A program made the translations under genes and the position numbers. Below, piece by piece: positions 43,419 to 52,794 of a stretch of DNA of 64,000 nucleotides. Each line of letters begins with the position of its first letter. The first letter of the stretch is position 1. Origin of the DNA: Bradyrhizobium diazoefficiens (GTDB lineage Bacteria > Pseudomonadota > Alphaproteobacteria > Rhizobiales > Xanthobacteraceae); contig NZ_JAFCKW010000032.1 of NCBI RefSeq assembly GCF_018129965.1, positions 1-64,000 on the forward strand. Direction: 5' to 3'. The notes under the pieces are model-generated. The model worked only from the letters and a program-made list of their open reading frames with translations. It had not been told where the DNA came from and made no database searches.

Positions 43419-44740
43419 GCGGTGATCGGGCCCATCCGCCGTGTCTCCGGCATCACCAGCAGGATCAGAAGAAGCCCCGTCGCGGCGACGCCGGAAAGCC
43501 CGATGAAGGCGGTGGCGTTGCCGAACCTGTCGCTGACATAGCCGCCCAGCGCCGTGCTGAGCGACGCGCCGATGCCGGTCGCAGTGCCGACGATGCCCTG
43601 CGCGAGATTGAAATGACCGCTGCCGAAGGCGACATCGGCGACGATCAGCGGGATCATCACCGCGAACACCGCCGCCGTGATGCCGTCGAACACCTGCACC
43701 GCCACGAGGAGATAGGGATCGCGCACGGTCGCGAACAGCAGGCCGCGAATCGTCAGCGCGGCGAATCCGATCAACAGCAGCGGCCGCCGGCCCCAGGCCT
43801 GCGCCTTGCGCCCGACCGTCGGCGACACCAGCGCCACGATCGCCTGCGGCACGACGATACAGAAGGCGACGAGCACCGTCGCCCATTGGCTCGACCGCGC
43901 CGTCACGGCGCTCGCCATCAGCGGCATCATCGCCGCGTTCGCCAGTTGCAACAGCAGGACGCTCAGCGCAAAGACGATCAGCGGCTTCTGCCGGACCAGG
44001 TGCCAGATATTGGTGTCGCCGCGATCCCCGGCCTCACGCGGCATCGCGCCGTGACAGCGCGCGATGTCGACCTCTTCCTCCCGGATCCGCGACAGCGCTA
44101 CAAGGGTCGGGATCGCGAGCAGAAAGGTGACGAGAAACACCGAGCGGCTCGACAGGAGGTAGCCGGCCGTCCCCATCACGGCTGCCGCGACGCCATTGCC
44201 GAGCGAGGCGAACCGCGCATTGCGGCCGAGCCGCTCGCCGATCGCGAGCGGCCCGACCAGACCGAGGCTGATGGCCGCAATCGCCGGCCCGAGCACGCAG
44301 CTCGCCGCCGCATGCAGCGTCGCCGCCGCCATTACCACGGGGAAGATCGGCATCGCCGCATAGGCCAGCGCGCAGCCGCCGATGGCGGCGATCGCAAGTC
44401 CCGCCACCAGCCGCTCCGATTTGGCGGCGTCGATGATCGCGCCGCCCGGCATCTGCCCGATCAGGGCGACGATGCCGCCGATCGACAGCACGAGGCCGAT
44501 CTCGACCTGGGTCCATTTCTGCGTCGTGAGGTAGACCGCGATGAAGGGGCCGAATCCGGTCTGCACGTCCGCGAGGAAGAAGATGAACCAGTCGAGACCG
44601 CGCTGGCTCTGGCGCGATGGCGCCGGAATGCCCGCCGGGGATGACGCGGAAAAATTGTCCTGCTCAACGCGGCTGTCGCGATCTGCATGTTTCGGCTGTG
44701 TCGACACCAGCACCGGTGGCCATCCCTCCCCGCGCCTCAC
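43400..44740 (-). CDS. MFS transporter
   Basis: 446 residues. A hydrophilic leader of about 45 residues is followed by about twelve membrane helices in two halves. The first half begins WFIFFLADVQTGFGPFIAVY and the central loop (about 210-240) is charged. The family exports or imports small solutes; the substrate is unknown. GTG at 44738-44740 overlaps the PRC-barrel gene stop codon (GTGA), so translation is coupled. It is the last gene of the ABC-debranching-PRC-MFS row. Confidence 0.82.
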   Translation of the reverse strand: MRRGEGWPPVLVSTQPKHADRDSRVEQDNFSASSPAGIPAPSRQSQRGLDWFIFFLADVQTGFGPFIAVYLTTQKWTQVEIGLVLSIGGIVALIGQMPGGAIIDAAKSERLVAGLAIAAIGGCALAYAAMPIFPVVMAAATLHAAASCVLGPAIAAISLGLVGPLAIGERLGRNARFASLGNGVAAAVMGTAGYLLSSRSVFLVTFLLAIPTLVALSRIREEEVDIARCHGAMPREAGDRGDTNIWHLVRQKPLIVFALSVLLLQLANAAMMPLMASAVTARSSQWATVLVAFCIVVPQAIVALVSPTVGRKAQAWGRRPLLLIGFAALTIRGLLFATVRDPYLLVAVQVFDGITAAVFAVMIPLIVADVAFGSGHFNLAQGIVGTATGIGASLSTALGGYVSDRFGNATAFIGLSGVAATGLLLILLVMPETRRMGPITAKEMAG

Positions 44741-45243
44741 GGAGCGGCTTGCAGCGGTTGCAGGTTGCCGGAGGCGCCCAGCACCACCATCGGCGTGTCT
44801 TCCTTGTATTCGGGCGCGGCGGCGACCTGCGCCTTGGTCAATTCCAGCGTGATGCTGTCCTTCTTGTTGACGATCTTGCCGAACCGCAATGCGTTCCAGT
44901 CCACCACGATCTTACGGCTGCCGACGCCGAGGAAGCCGCCGAAATCGATCACGGCAGCACGAACGCGTCCGCTTCGATCGACGATGACGTCGACGATCCG
45001 GCCCATGTCCTCGTTCGCGGCACTCAGCACGTCGCGGCCGAGCATGCCATGCGCGTCACTCGCGCCGATGATGGTCACCGACGGCGGCGGCGTGGCATCC
45101 TTTGGAGTGACGGTGACCGACGAGGCCGGCGGCGCATTCGGTTCCGTCGCGGGCGCGGGCGGTGTCTCCGCTGCACGCGATAGGGAGATCGACAGCGCCG
45201 CGACGATCGCCACGCTTATGACTAGTGTTCCGATCGGACGCAT
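44737..45243 (-). CDS. Exported PRC-barrel domain protein
   Basis: 168 residues. A signal peptide (GTLVISVAIVAALSISLSRA) and a Pro-rich linker precede a PRC-barrel core (LGRDVLSAANEDMGRIVDVI, then VRAAVIDFGGFLGVG and RKIVVDW). PRC barrels are small beta domains that bind RNA, photosynthetic reaction centres or other partners. Exported versions are common in Bradyrhizobium with no fixed role. It is coupled to the MFS gene. Confidence 0.8.
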   Translation of the reverse strand: MRPIGTLVISVAIVAALSISLSRAAETPPAPATEPNAPPASSVTVTPKDATPPPSVTIIGASDAHGMLGRDVLSAANEDMGRIVDVIVDRSGRVRAAVIDFGGFLGVGSRKIVVDWNALRFGKIVNKKDSITLELTKAQVAAAPEYKEDTPMVVLGASGNLQPLQAAP

Positions 45244-45264
45244 GCACCCTCCTCGCAGGCGCCG

Positions 45265-47469
45265 TTAGCGCGCCAGTACGATCGACACCTGGATCTGGCC
45301 GCACGTGCGCAGGACCTCGAGCGCGACGTCGTCGCCGTGGCGGCTGACGCGCAGATCCACGCTGGAGTCACCAAGGCGCAGATCGCGCAGAATGACCTCG
45401 TTCAGGAACACCGGCAGATGCGGATTGCGCAGCCTGATCTCACCGCGCCCGACGTCGAACTCGATACCAAGCGCCGCCTCCAGCAGCGTGAACGGCGTCG
45501 CGCTCGCCCAGGCCTGCGGCGCGCAGGCGACCGGATACAGCGTCGGTCCGCGCCGCTTCTCTCGCCGGAAACCGCAGAACAGTTCCGGCAGTCGCCGCAG
45601 ATCCATATAGGTCGCAGCCTCGAACAGCCCCTTGAACACATGCGCCACCGAACGCTTGAGCCCGTAACGCGCGAGCCCGAGCGCAATCAGCGCATTGTCG
45701 TGCGGCCAGATCGACCCGTCATGATAGGACATCGGGTTGTAGCGCACCTCACCTCGCGCGACGGTGCGAATGCCCCAGCCGGAGAAGAAGTGCGGGCCCA
45801 TCAGGTCGGCGGCGACAAGCCGTGCGCGATCCTCGCGGATCATGCCGCTGAACAGCACCTGACCCGCATTCGAGGTGCGAACCTTGCACGGCCGCTTTTT
45901 GCCATCGAGTGCGAGCGCGTAGGTGCCGAGTTCCTCGCACCAGAACGCATGCTCGAAGCGCTCGGCCAGGGTCTTTGCTTCTGCCTCGAGCCTGTGCGCA
46001 AGATCGGATTTGCCGAGCCGAAGCGCACAGCGCGCGGCAAGCAGTTTTGCCGCAAAGACGTAACCTTGCACCTCCGCCAGCGCGAGATTGCCTTCGGCAA
46101 GCTGGCCATCGGCATGGAAGATCGCGTCGTAGGAATCCTTCCAGCCCTGGTTCGCCAGACCCTTTTCGGTTGCGCGCTGATATTCGACAAAGCCGTCCTG
46201 ATCCGGATCGCCCGGGCCGTCGATCCAGGCCAGCCCCGCCTCGATCGCCGGCCACAGCTCGGTCAGCGTTTGGACGTCGCCGGTGCGCTCGAAATAGCGG
46301 CCCGCCAGCATCACGAACAAGGCGGTCGAGTCCACGCTGCCGTAATATTGAGCAAATGGCACCTCGCGCAACGCGGCCATTTCGCCGCCGCGCATCTCGT
46401 GCAGGATCTTTCCCGGCGCCGCATCGGCCAGCGGATCGACCGCCTTGGCCTGGAAATGCGCGAGCCGCCGCAACACGCCCTTGGCGATACGCGGATCGAC
46501 CCACAGCATCTGCAGCGCGGTGATCAGGCCGTCGCGGCCGAACGTGGTCGAATACCAGGGAATGCCGGCATAGGGATAGCGGCCCTGCGGCGTCTCGGTC
46601 ATCAACATGTTGAGGTCGGCCATGGCCTGGCACAGCACCTCGTTGAAGATGTTGTTGGAGGTCTCGATGCTGGCCGCCCCCATCGTCGACTGCCGCATCT
46701 CGCGGCGATGCGCCAGCAGGTCCCTGAAAAAGCGCGCCGGCTTCTCGCCGATCGGCCGGTTGCAGGAGACCGCCACGAACAGCGATCTCGACTCGTGCGG
46801 ATCGAGTTCGAGCTGCCAGGTCGCGGCATTCACCGAGAGGCGTGTCGGTCGCGGATCGAAATGCAGGCCGGTAGTCCGCTCGGCATCGTCGAGGCCGCGA
46901 TAGTCGAACAACACGTCGGCCGGCCCGAGCAGTTTGCTCGCGCCGGTCCCGCGGCGCGTGCGCCGCTCGCCGCGAACCTCGAACAGGTCGGCAAAGTCGT
47001 TGCCGAACAGCAGCGTCAGCTCGAAGCTGGCGCGCCGGTCGCCGTGGTTCTGCACCCCGATGCGCTGATAGGCGGTGCCGCGCCACAGGAAGATCGTGCG
47101 GACGATGTGCAACAGGTCCTTCTGCAGCACCAGGCTGCCGTCCCGGTAGATGTCGGGGTTGGTCAGATCGACGGTCAGCGCCGAATTGTCATCGCGCAGG
47201 TTCGAGCCGAGCAGCAGCGGCTGGAGATCGTCCAGCACGAGCTCAAGCTGCGCGAGATAGCGCGTATCGTGGTTGAACAGGCCGTCCGGACCGCCCGCGG
47301 ACGCACCGATATCGCCGTGGCTGTCGAGCACGATGAATGTGTCGTCATGCTTGAGCGAGCGCCGCGGCCGCGCCGAGGGTCCTGTCATCGGGATGTAGAA
47401 AGGCTGTTCGGCGACCTGTTCAGAGGTTCGAGTCACGGAGACGAATTGGGTTACGGCTTCGGCGGCCAT
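45265..47469 (-). CDS. Amylo-alpha-1,6-glucosidase/glycogen-debranching-like protein
   Basis: 734 residues. The N-terminal GDE-type beta domain (HDDTFIVLDSHGDIGA, then GLFNHDTRYLAQLEL) is followed by an (alpha/alpha) toroid with YAGIPWYSTTFGRDGLITALQ-type helices and WPHDNALIALGLARYG near the end. The family cleaves alpha-1,6 or related glucosidic bonds, but many bacterial members are untested. No signal peptide is visible, so it is probably cytoplasmic. AGGAGAG precedes the start. It lies 55 bases downstream of the ABC exporter gene. Confidence 0.83.
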   Translation of the reverse strand: MAAEAVTQFVSVTRTSEQVAEQPFYIPMTGPSARPRRSLKHDDTFIVLDSHGDIGASAGGPDGLFNHDTRYLAQLELVLDDLQPLLLGSNLRDDNSALTVDLTNPDIYRDGSLVLQKDLLHIVRTIFLWRGTAYQRIGVQNHGDRRASFELTLLFGNDFADLFEVRGERRTRRGTGASKLLGPADVLFDYRGLDDAERTTGLHFDPRPTRLSVNAATWQLELDPHESRSLFVAVSCNRPIGEKPARFFRDLLAHRREMRQSTMGAASIETSNNIFNEVLCQAMADLNMLMTETPQGRYPYAGIPWYSTTFGRDGLITALQMLWVDPRIAKGVLRRLAHFQAKAVDPLADAAPGKILHEMRGGEMAALREVPFAQYYGSVDSTALFVMLAGRYFERTGDVQTLTELWPAIEAGLAWIDGPGDPDQDGFVEYQRATEKGLANQGWKDSYDAIFHADGQLAEGNLALAEVQGYVFAAKLLAARCALRLGKSDLAHRLEAEAKTLAERFEHAFWCEELGTYALALDGKKRPCKVRTSNAGQVLFSGMIREDRARLVAADLMGPHFFSGWGIRTVARGEVRYNPMSYHDGSIWPHDNALIALGLARYGLKRSVAHVFKGLFEAATYMDLRRLPELFCGFRREKRRGPTLYPVACAPQAWASATPFTLLEAALGIEFDVGRGEIRLRNPHLPVFLNEVILRDLRLGDSSVDLRVSRHGDDVALEVLRTCGQIQVSIVLAR

Positions 47470-47524
47470 GGGCTGCTCTCCTGCGCTTGCTCAAATCGCA
47501 AACGGCGCGAACGCGACTGTTGAT

Positions 47525-49288
47525 TTACGCGGCCGCTTGCGCGAGCCGGCTCATTTCCTGCGTGACCAGCTCGCGATAGGGCCCGTGGTCCTGCATCAGA
47601 CGCTCGGGCGGTCCGTCCTCGATGATCTTGCCACCCTTCAGCACGACCACCCGGTCGAAATTCCGCAGCGTTGCCAGGCGATGCGCGATTGCGATCACGG
47701 TGCGGCCGCGCATCAGGCGCGACAACGCCTCGCGGATCGCCTCCTCGGACTCGCCGTCGAGCGCGGCCGTCGCTTCATCCAGCAGCAGGATCGGCGCATC
47801 CTTGACGAAGGCGCGCGCGATCGCGATGCGCTGGCGCTGGCCGCCGGACATCTTGACGCCGCGGTCGCCGACCATGGTGTCGAGGCCTTCCGGCAGGCTG
47901 TCGATGAAATCGCAGCGCGCCGCGATCGCCGCGCGCAGCACCTCGTCGTCGGTCGCATTGGGGCGGCCGTAGCGGATATTCTCGCGGATCGAACGGTGGA
48001 ATAGCGAGATATCCTGCGGAACCACCGAGATCGCCTCGCGCAGGCTCTGCTGGGTCACCTTGGAGATATCCTGACCATCGATGGTGAGGTTGCCCTCGTC
48101 GACATCGTAGAACCGCTGTAGCAGCGTGAACAATGTGGATTTGCCGCCGCCGGACTGGCCGACCAGGCCAACGCGCTGACCGGGCTGCAGCCGCAGGCTG
48201 AAGCGTTCGAAGATCTTTGCGCCGCCGGGATAGCCGAAGGTGACGTTGTTGAACGCAATCGCAGCGCCGCTCTTGACCAGCGGCTCGGCTTCGGGGTGAT
48301 CGCGCAGTTCGTGCGGGACGAGCAGCGTCGCGATCGCCTCCGTGAGCCGCGCGACGTGCTGGGTCACGTCGACCAGCGCCACGGCGAGGTCGCGCGTGGC
48401 GTTGAGGATGGACAGGCCGAGCGTGCAAACCAGCACGACGTCACCGGTGGTCGCCTCGCCGTCCTGCCAGAGCACGATCGCCCAAGCCATCAGCGCCACG
48501 GTCAGGACAACCGTTACGCCGGCGTGCAGCAGCCGCAGCTTCTCCAGGTAGCGCAGGCTGCGCCCGCGCGCGGTGACTTCCCGGTTGACGGTGGCATCAA
48601 ACCTTTCATGCTCGTGGCCGATGCCGCAGAAGGCACGGACCAGCGGCATGTTGCTGATGACGTCGATCATCTCGCCGTCGACATTGGCCGCCTTGTCGGC
48701 AAAGTCGTCATGCAGAGGCCTGCCGGCCGCAGCGAGACGGAACATGGCGGCCACCATGCCGCCTGCGATCACGATCAGGCCGAGCGCCATGTAAGGGCTC
48801 ACGGTTCCAATCAGCGCGATGGCGGCAACAGTGGCGATGCACGGAGGCAGCACATTCCACACCAGCATGTTCTCGACCGTGAACACGGCGTTGGACGTGG
48901 CGGTGATGCGGCTCGTCAGCATGCCCGGCATCCGGTCCGAGAAATAGCTCGGTGCGTGGCCGGTGAGATGACGAAAGATGTCCCGGCGCAAATCGCCGGT
49001 GACGCGAACGAAGGTGAAGCTCGCCGTCCAGCTCGCGATCCGCCACAGAAAGTTGTCCGCGGCGATCAGCGACATCAGGAAAATGAACGCGAGCCACACG
49101 CTGCCGCCATGCGCAGGGCCGCCGGACAGACTGTCAACGAGCGACTTGACGCCGTATTGCGTGCCCACCGAACAGGCAACCGCCGCGACGACAGCGGTCA
49201 GGATCACGAGGTGGGAGGCCAGACGAAGCCGCAGATAGCGCAAGACGAAGGCAAATGGCCTGCGCGCATATCCAGAAAGATGATCCAT
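47525..49288 (-). CDS. ABC exporter, fused permease and ATPase
   Basis: 587 residues from the ATG at 49288. Six membrane helices (about 20-300) are fused to an ABC ATPase with Walker A GQSGGGKST, signature KMSGGQRQR, Walker B ILLLDEATAALD and switch His in AIAHRLATL. Such homodimers export lipids, glycans or drugs. Neighbouring debranching-like and glycosyltransferase genes make a carbohydrate or glycolipid possible, but this is inference. An ATG at 49357 would add 23 residues of unlikely composition. Confidence 0.83.
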   Translation of the reverse strand: MDHLSGYARRPFAFVLRYLRLRLASHLVILTAVVAAVACSVGTQYGVKSLVDSLSGGPAHGGSVWLAFIFLMSLIAADNFLWRIASWTASFTFVRVTGDLRRDIFRHLTGHAPSYFSDRMPGMLTSRITATSNAVFTVENMLVWNVLPPCIATVAAIALIGTVSPYMALGLIVIAGGMVAAMFRLAAAGRPLHDDFADKAANVDGEMIDVISNMPLVRAFCGIGHEHERFDATVNREVTARGRSLRYLEKLRLLHAGVTVVLTVALMAWAIVLWQDGEATTGDVVLVCTLGLSILNATRDLAVALVDVTQHVARLTEAIATLLVPHELRDHPEAEPLVKSGAAIAFNNVTFGYPGGAKIFERFSLRLQPGQRVGLVGQSGGGKSTLFTLLQRFYDVDEGNLTIDGQDISKVTQQSLREAISVVPQDISLFHRSIRENIRYGRPNATDDEVLRAAIAARCDFIDSLPEGLDTMVGDRGVKMSGGQRQRIAIARAFVKDAPILLLDEATAALDGESEEAIREALSRLMRGRTVIAIAHRLATLRNFDRVVVLKGGKIIEDGPPERLMQDHGPYRELVTQEMSRLAQAAA

Positions 49289-49466
49289 GTGACTGCGACC
49301 CCGTCGTGATGTTTCTGATTTTCTGAGTGATCGACTGAACGGCGACCGCTTTGCCAAGGTTCCCGGGCAACGCGATCACGACATGCGGATGCGGACGATC
49401 TGAGAAGAGGTGATGGCATCATCGCGACCACGCTGCGGTGTATCGAAGAAGTAACACTCACGGAGA

Positions 49467-49493
49467 GGAACTTCGCACATGCGAGAACGTTCC
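49467..49493. promoter_or_regulatory. Sigma-EcfG promoter, near-palindromic, between ABC and GT4 genes
   Basis: On the plus strand it reads GGAAC, 16 bases, CGTT, an exact match to the general-stress consensus, 71 bases before the GT4 ATG. The minus strand also reads GGAAC, 16 bases, AGTT, with one -10 mismatch, 180 bases before the ABC exporter. It could fire both ways. The dependence on sigma-EcfG is inferred from the consensus. Confidence 0.65.
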
Positions 49494-49561
49494 CCTGTTG
49501 GCATGCCGGTGCCGAGATGAGCGGGATTTTCCACGTTCATGATCGCAGAGGAGATGGCGAG

Positions 49562-50632
49562 ATGCGCATCGCGCAGGTAGCTCCGTTGACGGAGGCTGTT
49601 CCACCCAAGCTTTATGGCGGCACCGAACGCGTGGTGCACTGGCTGACCGAAGAATTGGTTGCCCTCGGACACGATGTGACGCTGTTTGCCAGCGGCGATT
49701 CGCAGACTTCGGCGAAGCTCGACGCGACCTGGCCACGCGCCCTTCGCCTCGACGGTTCCGTCCGCGATGCCAACGCGCTGCATATGGTCATGCTGGAGCG
49801 CGTGCGGCAGAAATGCGACGACGAGGAGTTCGACGTTCTCCACTTCCATCTGGATTACTATCCGTGGTCGCTGTTTCACCGCCAGCCGACACCATTCTTG
49901 ACCACACTGCACGGCCGGCTCGATCTTCCCGAGCATCAGCCGGTGTTCAATACGTTCTCGAAGATGCCGGTAGTCTCGATCTCGAATGCGCAGCGGCGTC
50001 CGGTGCCGCAGGCGAACTGGGTGAGCACGATCCATCACGGTTTGCCCGAGAAGTTGCTGACGCCGCGGCCGGCGAAACAGGAATACCTTGCCGTGCTCGG
50101 CCGCATCGCTCCCGAGAAGGGCGTCGATCGCGCCATCAAGATCGCGATGCATTGCGGTATTCCGCTGAAGATTGCCGCCAAGGTCGATCGCGCCGACCAG
50201 GACTATTATGACGAACTGATCCGCCCGATGATCGAGAACAATCCGCTGGTGGAGTTCATCGGCGAGATCGGCGACCACGACAAGCCCGACTTCCTCAGTG
50301 GCGCGCTCGGACTGCTGCTGCCGATCGACTGGCCGGAGCCCTTTGGCCTGGTGATGATCGAGGCCATGGCCTGCGGTACGCCGGTCGTTGCCTTTAATCG
50401 CGGCTCTGTGCCGGAAATCATCGACGAAGGCCTGACCGGCTTCATCGTCGAGGACGTCATCAGCGCCGCCGGCGTCGTCAATCGCCTCGCGCAGCTCGAC
50501 CGCGCCGCGGTTCGCAAGCAGTTCGAGGCGCGCTTCACTGCGCGCCGCATGGCGCTCGACTATCTCGCCGCCTATCGCAGCCTGGCCGAGGCGCAGGCAC
50601 CGCGGATCAAGCTGGTGAGCAGCGCGGAGTAA
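49562..50632 (+). CDS. GT4-family glycosyltransferase
   Basis: 356 residues with a GT-B fold. The N-terminal half starts MRIAQVAPLTEAVPPKLYGG, and the C-terminal half has GRIAPEKGVDRAIKIA and the donor-site block PEPFGLVMIEAMACGTPVVA with the E-x7-E acidic pair. It moves a sugar from a nucleotide donor to an unknown acceptor. AGGAG lies 10 bases before the ATG at 49562; an ATG at 49517 would add 15 residues. It is divergent from the ABC-debranching-PRC-MFS row and has an EcfG-type promoter. Confidence 0.87.
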   Translation: MRIAQVAPLTEAVPPKLYGGTERVVHWLTEELVALGHDVTLFASGDSQTSAKLDATWPRALRLDGSVRDANALHMVMLERVRQKCDDEEFDVLHFHLDYYPWSLFHRQPTPFLTTLHGRLDLPEHQPVFNTFSKMPVVSISNAQRRPVPQANWVSTIHHGLPEKLLTPRPAKQEYLAVLGRIAPEKGVDRAIKIAMHCGIPLKIAAKVDRADQDYYDELIRPMIENNPLVEFIGEIGDHDKPDFLSGALGLLLPIDWPEPFGLVMIEAMACGTPVVAFNRGSVPEIIDEGLTGFIVEDVISAAGVVNRLAQLDRAAVRKQFEARFTARRMALDYLAAYRSLAEAQAPRIKLVSSAE

Positions 50633-50650
50633 TATCGCTGCCCCAAAGCG

Positions 50651-50752
50651 AGCTGTCATGCCCCGCGAAGGCGGGGGATTTAGTACTCCGCGGTTTAAAC
50701 AATTGTCGCTACGGCGTACTGCATCGCCCGGTCAAGCCGGGCGATGACAGCT
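50651..50752. repeat. 102-base palindromic intergenic element
   Basis: It starts AGCTGTCAT and ends ATGACAGCT, a perfect 9-bp terminal inverted repeat. It contains two further hairpins, CCCCGC/GGCGGGG and ATCGCCCGG/CCGGGCGAT. It lies between convergent genes (GT4 and the alkylsulfatase-type hydrolase) and may end both transcripts. I recall the type as frequent in Bradyrhizobium. Confidence 0.7.
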
Positions 50753-50794
50753 GACTTTTGGTAATAACCACGGACGTGAACCCGCTACGCCGCC

Positions 50795-52726
50795 CTACCT
50801 CACCACACCCCGCTTCGGCTCGACGATCTCGAACATCCGCGGAAACTCGTCCATCAAGCCCATCAGCTCGGCGAGTTTCATCGGATTGCCTGACAGCTTG
50901 ACCTTGCCGGCCGCCACGGCCTCCGGGAAGTTCGTCAGCTTTGCGATGACCTCGTCGAGTGTCGCGCGCGCGAGCGTGAAGCTGGCATCTGCGCCCTCCG
51001 CCTGCACCCCTTCCGTATAGGTCAGCGCACAGTTCTCCAGATTGAGGGCGAAGGTCTCGCCAGTATCCAAGAAATTCCAGTTCAGCACGATGTGCTTGCC
51101 TTCTGCCTTCGGACCATTTAGGCGGATGCCGAGCACGTCCCAGAGCTGGGAGGTGCGGAGTGCGGCCAGCGTCTCGCGCGGCATCGGCTGGCTCGGCTGC
51201 GCCTTCGGCATGCCCTGACGCAGTTCCTGCGCACCGAACAGATAGGCGTTGCGCCAGGTCGCGCTCTCGGCGGCATAGCCGAGCTGCTCCAGCGTGTCCG
51301 CCAGCAACGCACGCGCTGCCGCATTGTGCGGGTCGGCAAAGACGAGATGGCCGAGCGCCTGCGCGACGAAGCGGAATTCACCCTTGGCGAAGTCGGCGCG
51401 CGCGCGCGCGAGGATGGCGTCGGCGCCGCCCATGTATTCGACGTATTTCTTTCCGGAGTCGACCGGCGGCAGCGGATCGAGATTGACCGGATTGGCATCG
51501 TACCAGCCGAGATATTTCTGGTAGATCGCCTTCACGTTATGGCGGATATGACCGTAATAGCCGCGGCCATGCCAGGCGCCTTCCAGACTTTCGGGCAACC
51601 GGATCGTCTCGGCGATCTCCGCGGCGGTCAGGCCGTGGTTCATGAGGCGGATGGTCTGGTCGTGCGCGAACTTGTAGAGGTCGCGCTGCTGCCGGATCAT
51701 GGCGCCGATGCGCTCGCGTCCCCACACCGGCCAGTGATGCTGGCCGCACATCGCCTCGGCCTTGCCGTCCCAGAGCCGCAAGGCCTCGTTGAGATATTTC
51801 GACCAGGCCAGCGCGTCGCGCACGTCGGCGCCGCGGAACGGCAGCAGATTGTGGAAATTGTGCGTGCAGTTCTCGGCGAGGTTCAAGACCTTGTAGCGCG
51901 GGATGAAGAAATGCATCTCCGCCGGCGCTTCGCTGTTCGGCGCCATCTGGAATTCGAATTCGATACCGTCGATCACGCGCCTGTCGCCGGTCGCCATGAT
52001 CAGATCGGTCGGCCGCAGCAGCGCGACTGATCCCGCCGCCATCGACTTGCCGAGGCCGCAATCGACCTGCCCACGCGGCCCCTTGGCGAGGAACGGGCCG
52101 AACTGATATTGCGCCCGCCGCAGCATCGCCGGCCCCGCGATGATGTTCTCGGATACCGCGTGCTCCATGAACAGGTTCGGCGCGATGATCGGCACGCGTC
52201 CGGTGGCGAGCGCATCCTCCTCCAACACGCCGCGCGCGCCGCCCCAATGATCGGTGTGGGTGTGGGTGAAGATCACGGCCGCGATCGGCCGCAGGCCCCG
52301 GTGCTTGAAATAGAGATCGAGCGCGGCACGCGCGCCCTCGATCGATGTGAGCGTGTCCACGACGATGACGCCGCTGTCGCCCTCGATCAGCGTCATGTTG
52401 GCGATGTCGAGCCCGCGCACCTGGTAGACGCCGGGCACCACCTCGAACAGACCGTGCTGCATGTTGAGCCGCGACTGCCGCCACAGGCTCGGATTGACCG
52501 TCGGCGGCGCCTCGTCCGTCGACAGGAAGCCGTAGGGCTTGAGGCTCCAGACCGTCCGGCCCTGCGGGTTGGTGATCTCGGCGTTCTCGATCGTGCCGAG
52601 GAAGCCGCGCGCGGCATCGTCGAAATCCCGCCTGTCGGAAAACGGCAGCGCGTTGAGCATCGCGGTTTGCTGCGCGATGACGGACGGCGTTGCGTCCTTC
52701 GGCGTGTCGGCTGTTTCGATGCTCAT
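50795..52726 (-). CDS. Alkylsulfatase-type metallo-beta-lactamase-fold hydrolase
   Basis: 643 residues in three parts. The MBL domain has the metal site His155-x-His157-x-Asp159-His160 (FTHTHTDHWGG). A helical dimerisation domain covers about 370-500, and a C-terminal SCP2-like domain (LWDVLGIRLNGPKAEGKHI onward) can bind an alkyl chain. This is the SdsA1/BDS1 arrangement, which hydrolyses primary alkyl sulfates by C-O cleavage. Unlike SdsA1, no signal peptide is visible, so it may act in the cytoplasm. Confidence 0.87.
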   Translation of the reverse strand: MSIETADTPKDATPSVIAQQTAMLNALPFSDRRDFDDAARGFLGTIENAEITNPQGRTVWSLKPYGFLSTDEAPPTVNPSLWRQSRLNMQHGLFEVVPGVYQVRGLDIANMTLIEGDSGVIVVDTLTSIEGARAALDLYFKHRGLRPIAAVIFTHTHTDHWGGARGVLEEDALATGRVPIIAPNLFMEHAVSENIIAGPAMLRRAQYQFGPFLAKGPRGQVDCGLGKSMAAGSVALLRPTDLIMATGDRRVIDGIEFEFQMAPNSEAPAEMHFFIPRYKVLNLAENCTHNFHNLLPFRGADVRDALAWSKYLNEALRLWDGKAEAMCGQHHWPVWGRERIGAMIRQQRDLYKFAHDQTIRLMNHGLTAAEIAETIRLPESLEGAWHGRGYYGHIRHNVKAIYQKYLGWYDANPVNLDPLPPVDSGKKYVEYMGGADAILARARADFAKGEFRFVAQALGHLVFADPHNAAARALLADTLEQLGYAAESATWRNAYLFGAQELRQGMPKAQPSQPMPRETLAALRTSQLWDVLGIRLNGPKAEGKHIVLNWNFLDTGETFALNLENCALTYTEGVQAEGADASFTLARATLDEVIAKLTNFPEAVAAGKVKLSGNPMKLAELMGLMDEFPRMFEIVEPKRGVVR

Positions 52727-52794
52727 AAGCCCCCCCGGCTGCTCTTGATTGGGGAGGCATCTAACCGCATCTCGATTGCGGTTCCAACAGGTCG

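Noticed and set aside
45337-47523. Very long plus-strand open frame opposite the debranching-like gene
   Set aside because: It is antisense to a well-supported gene. In GC-rich DNA such frames arise from codon bias; its translation is His/Arg/Gln-rich with no domain.
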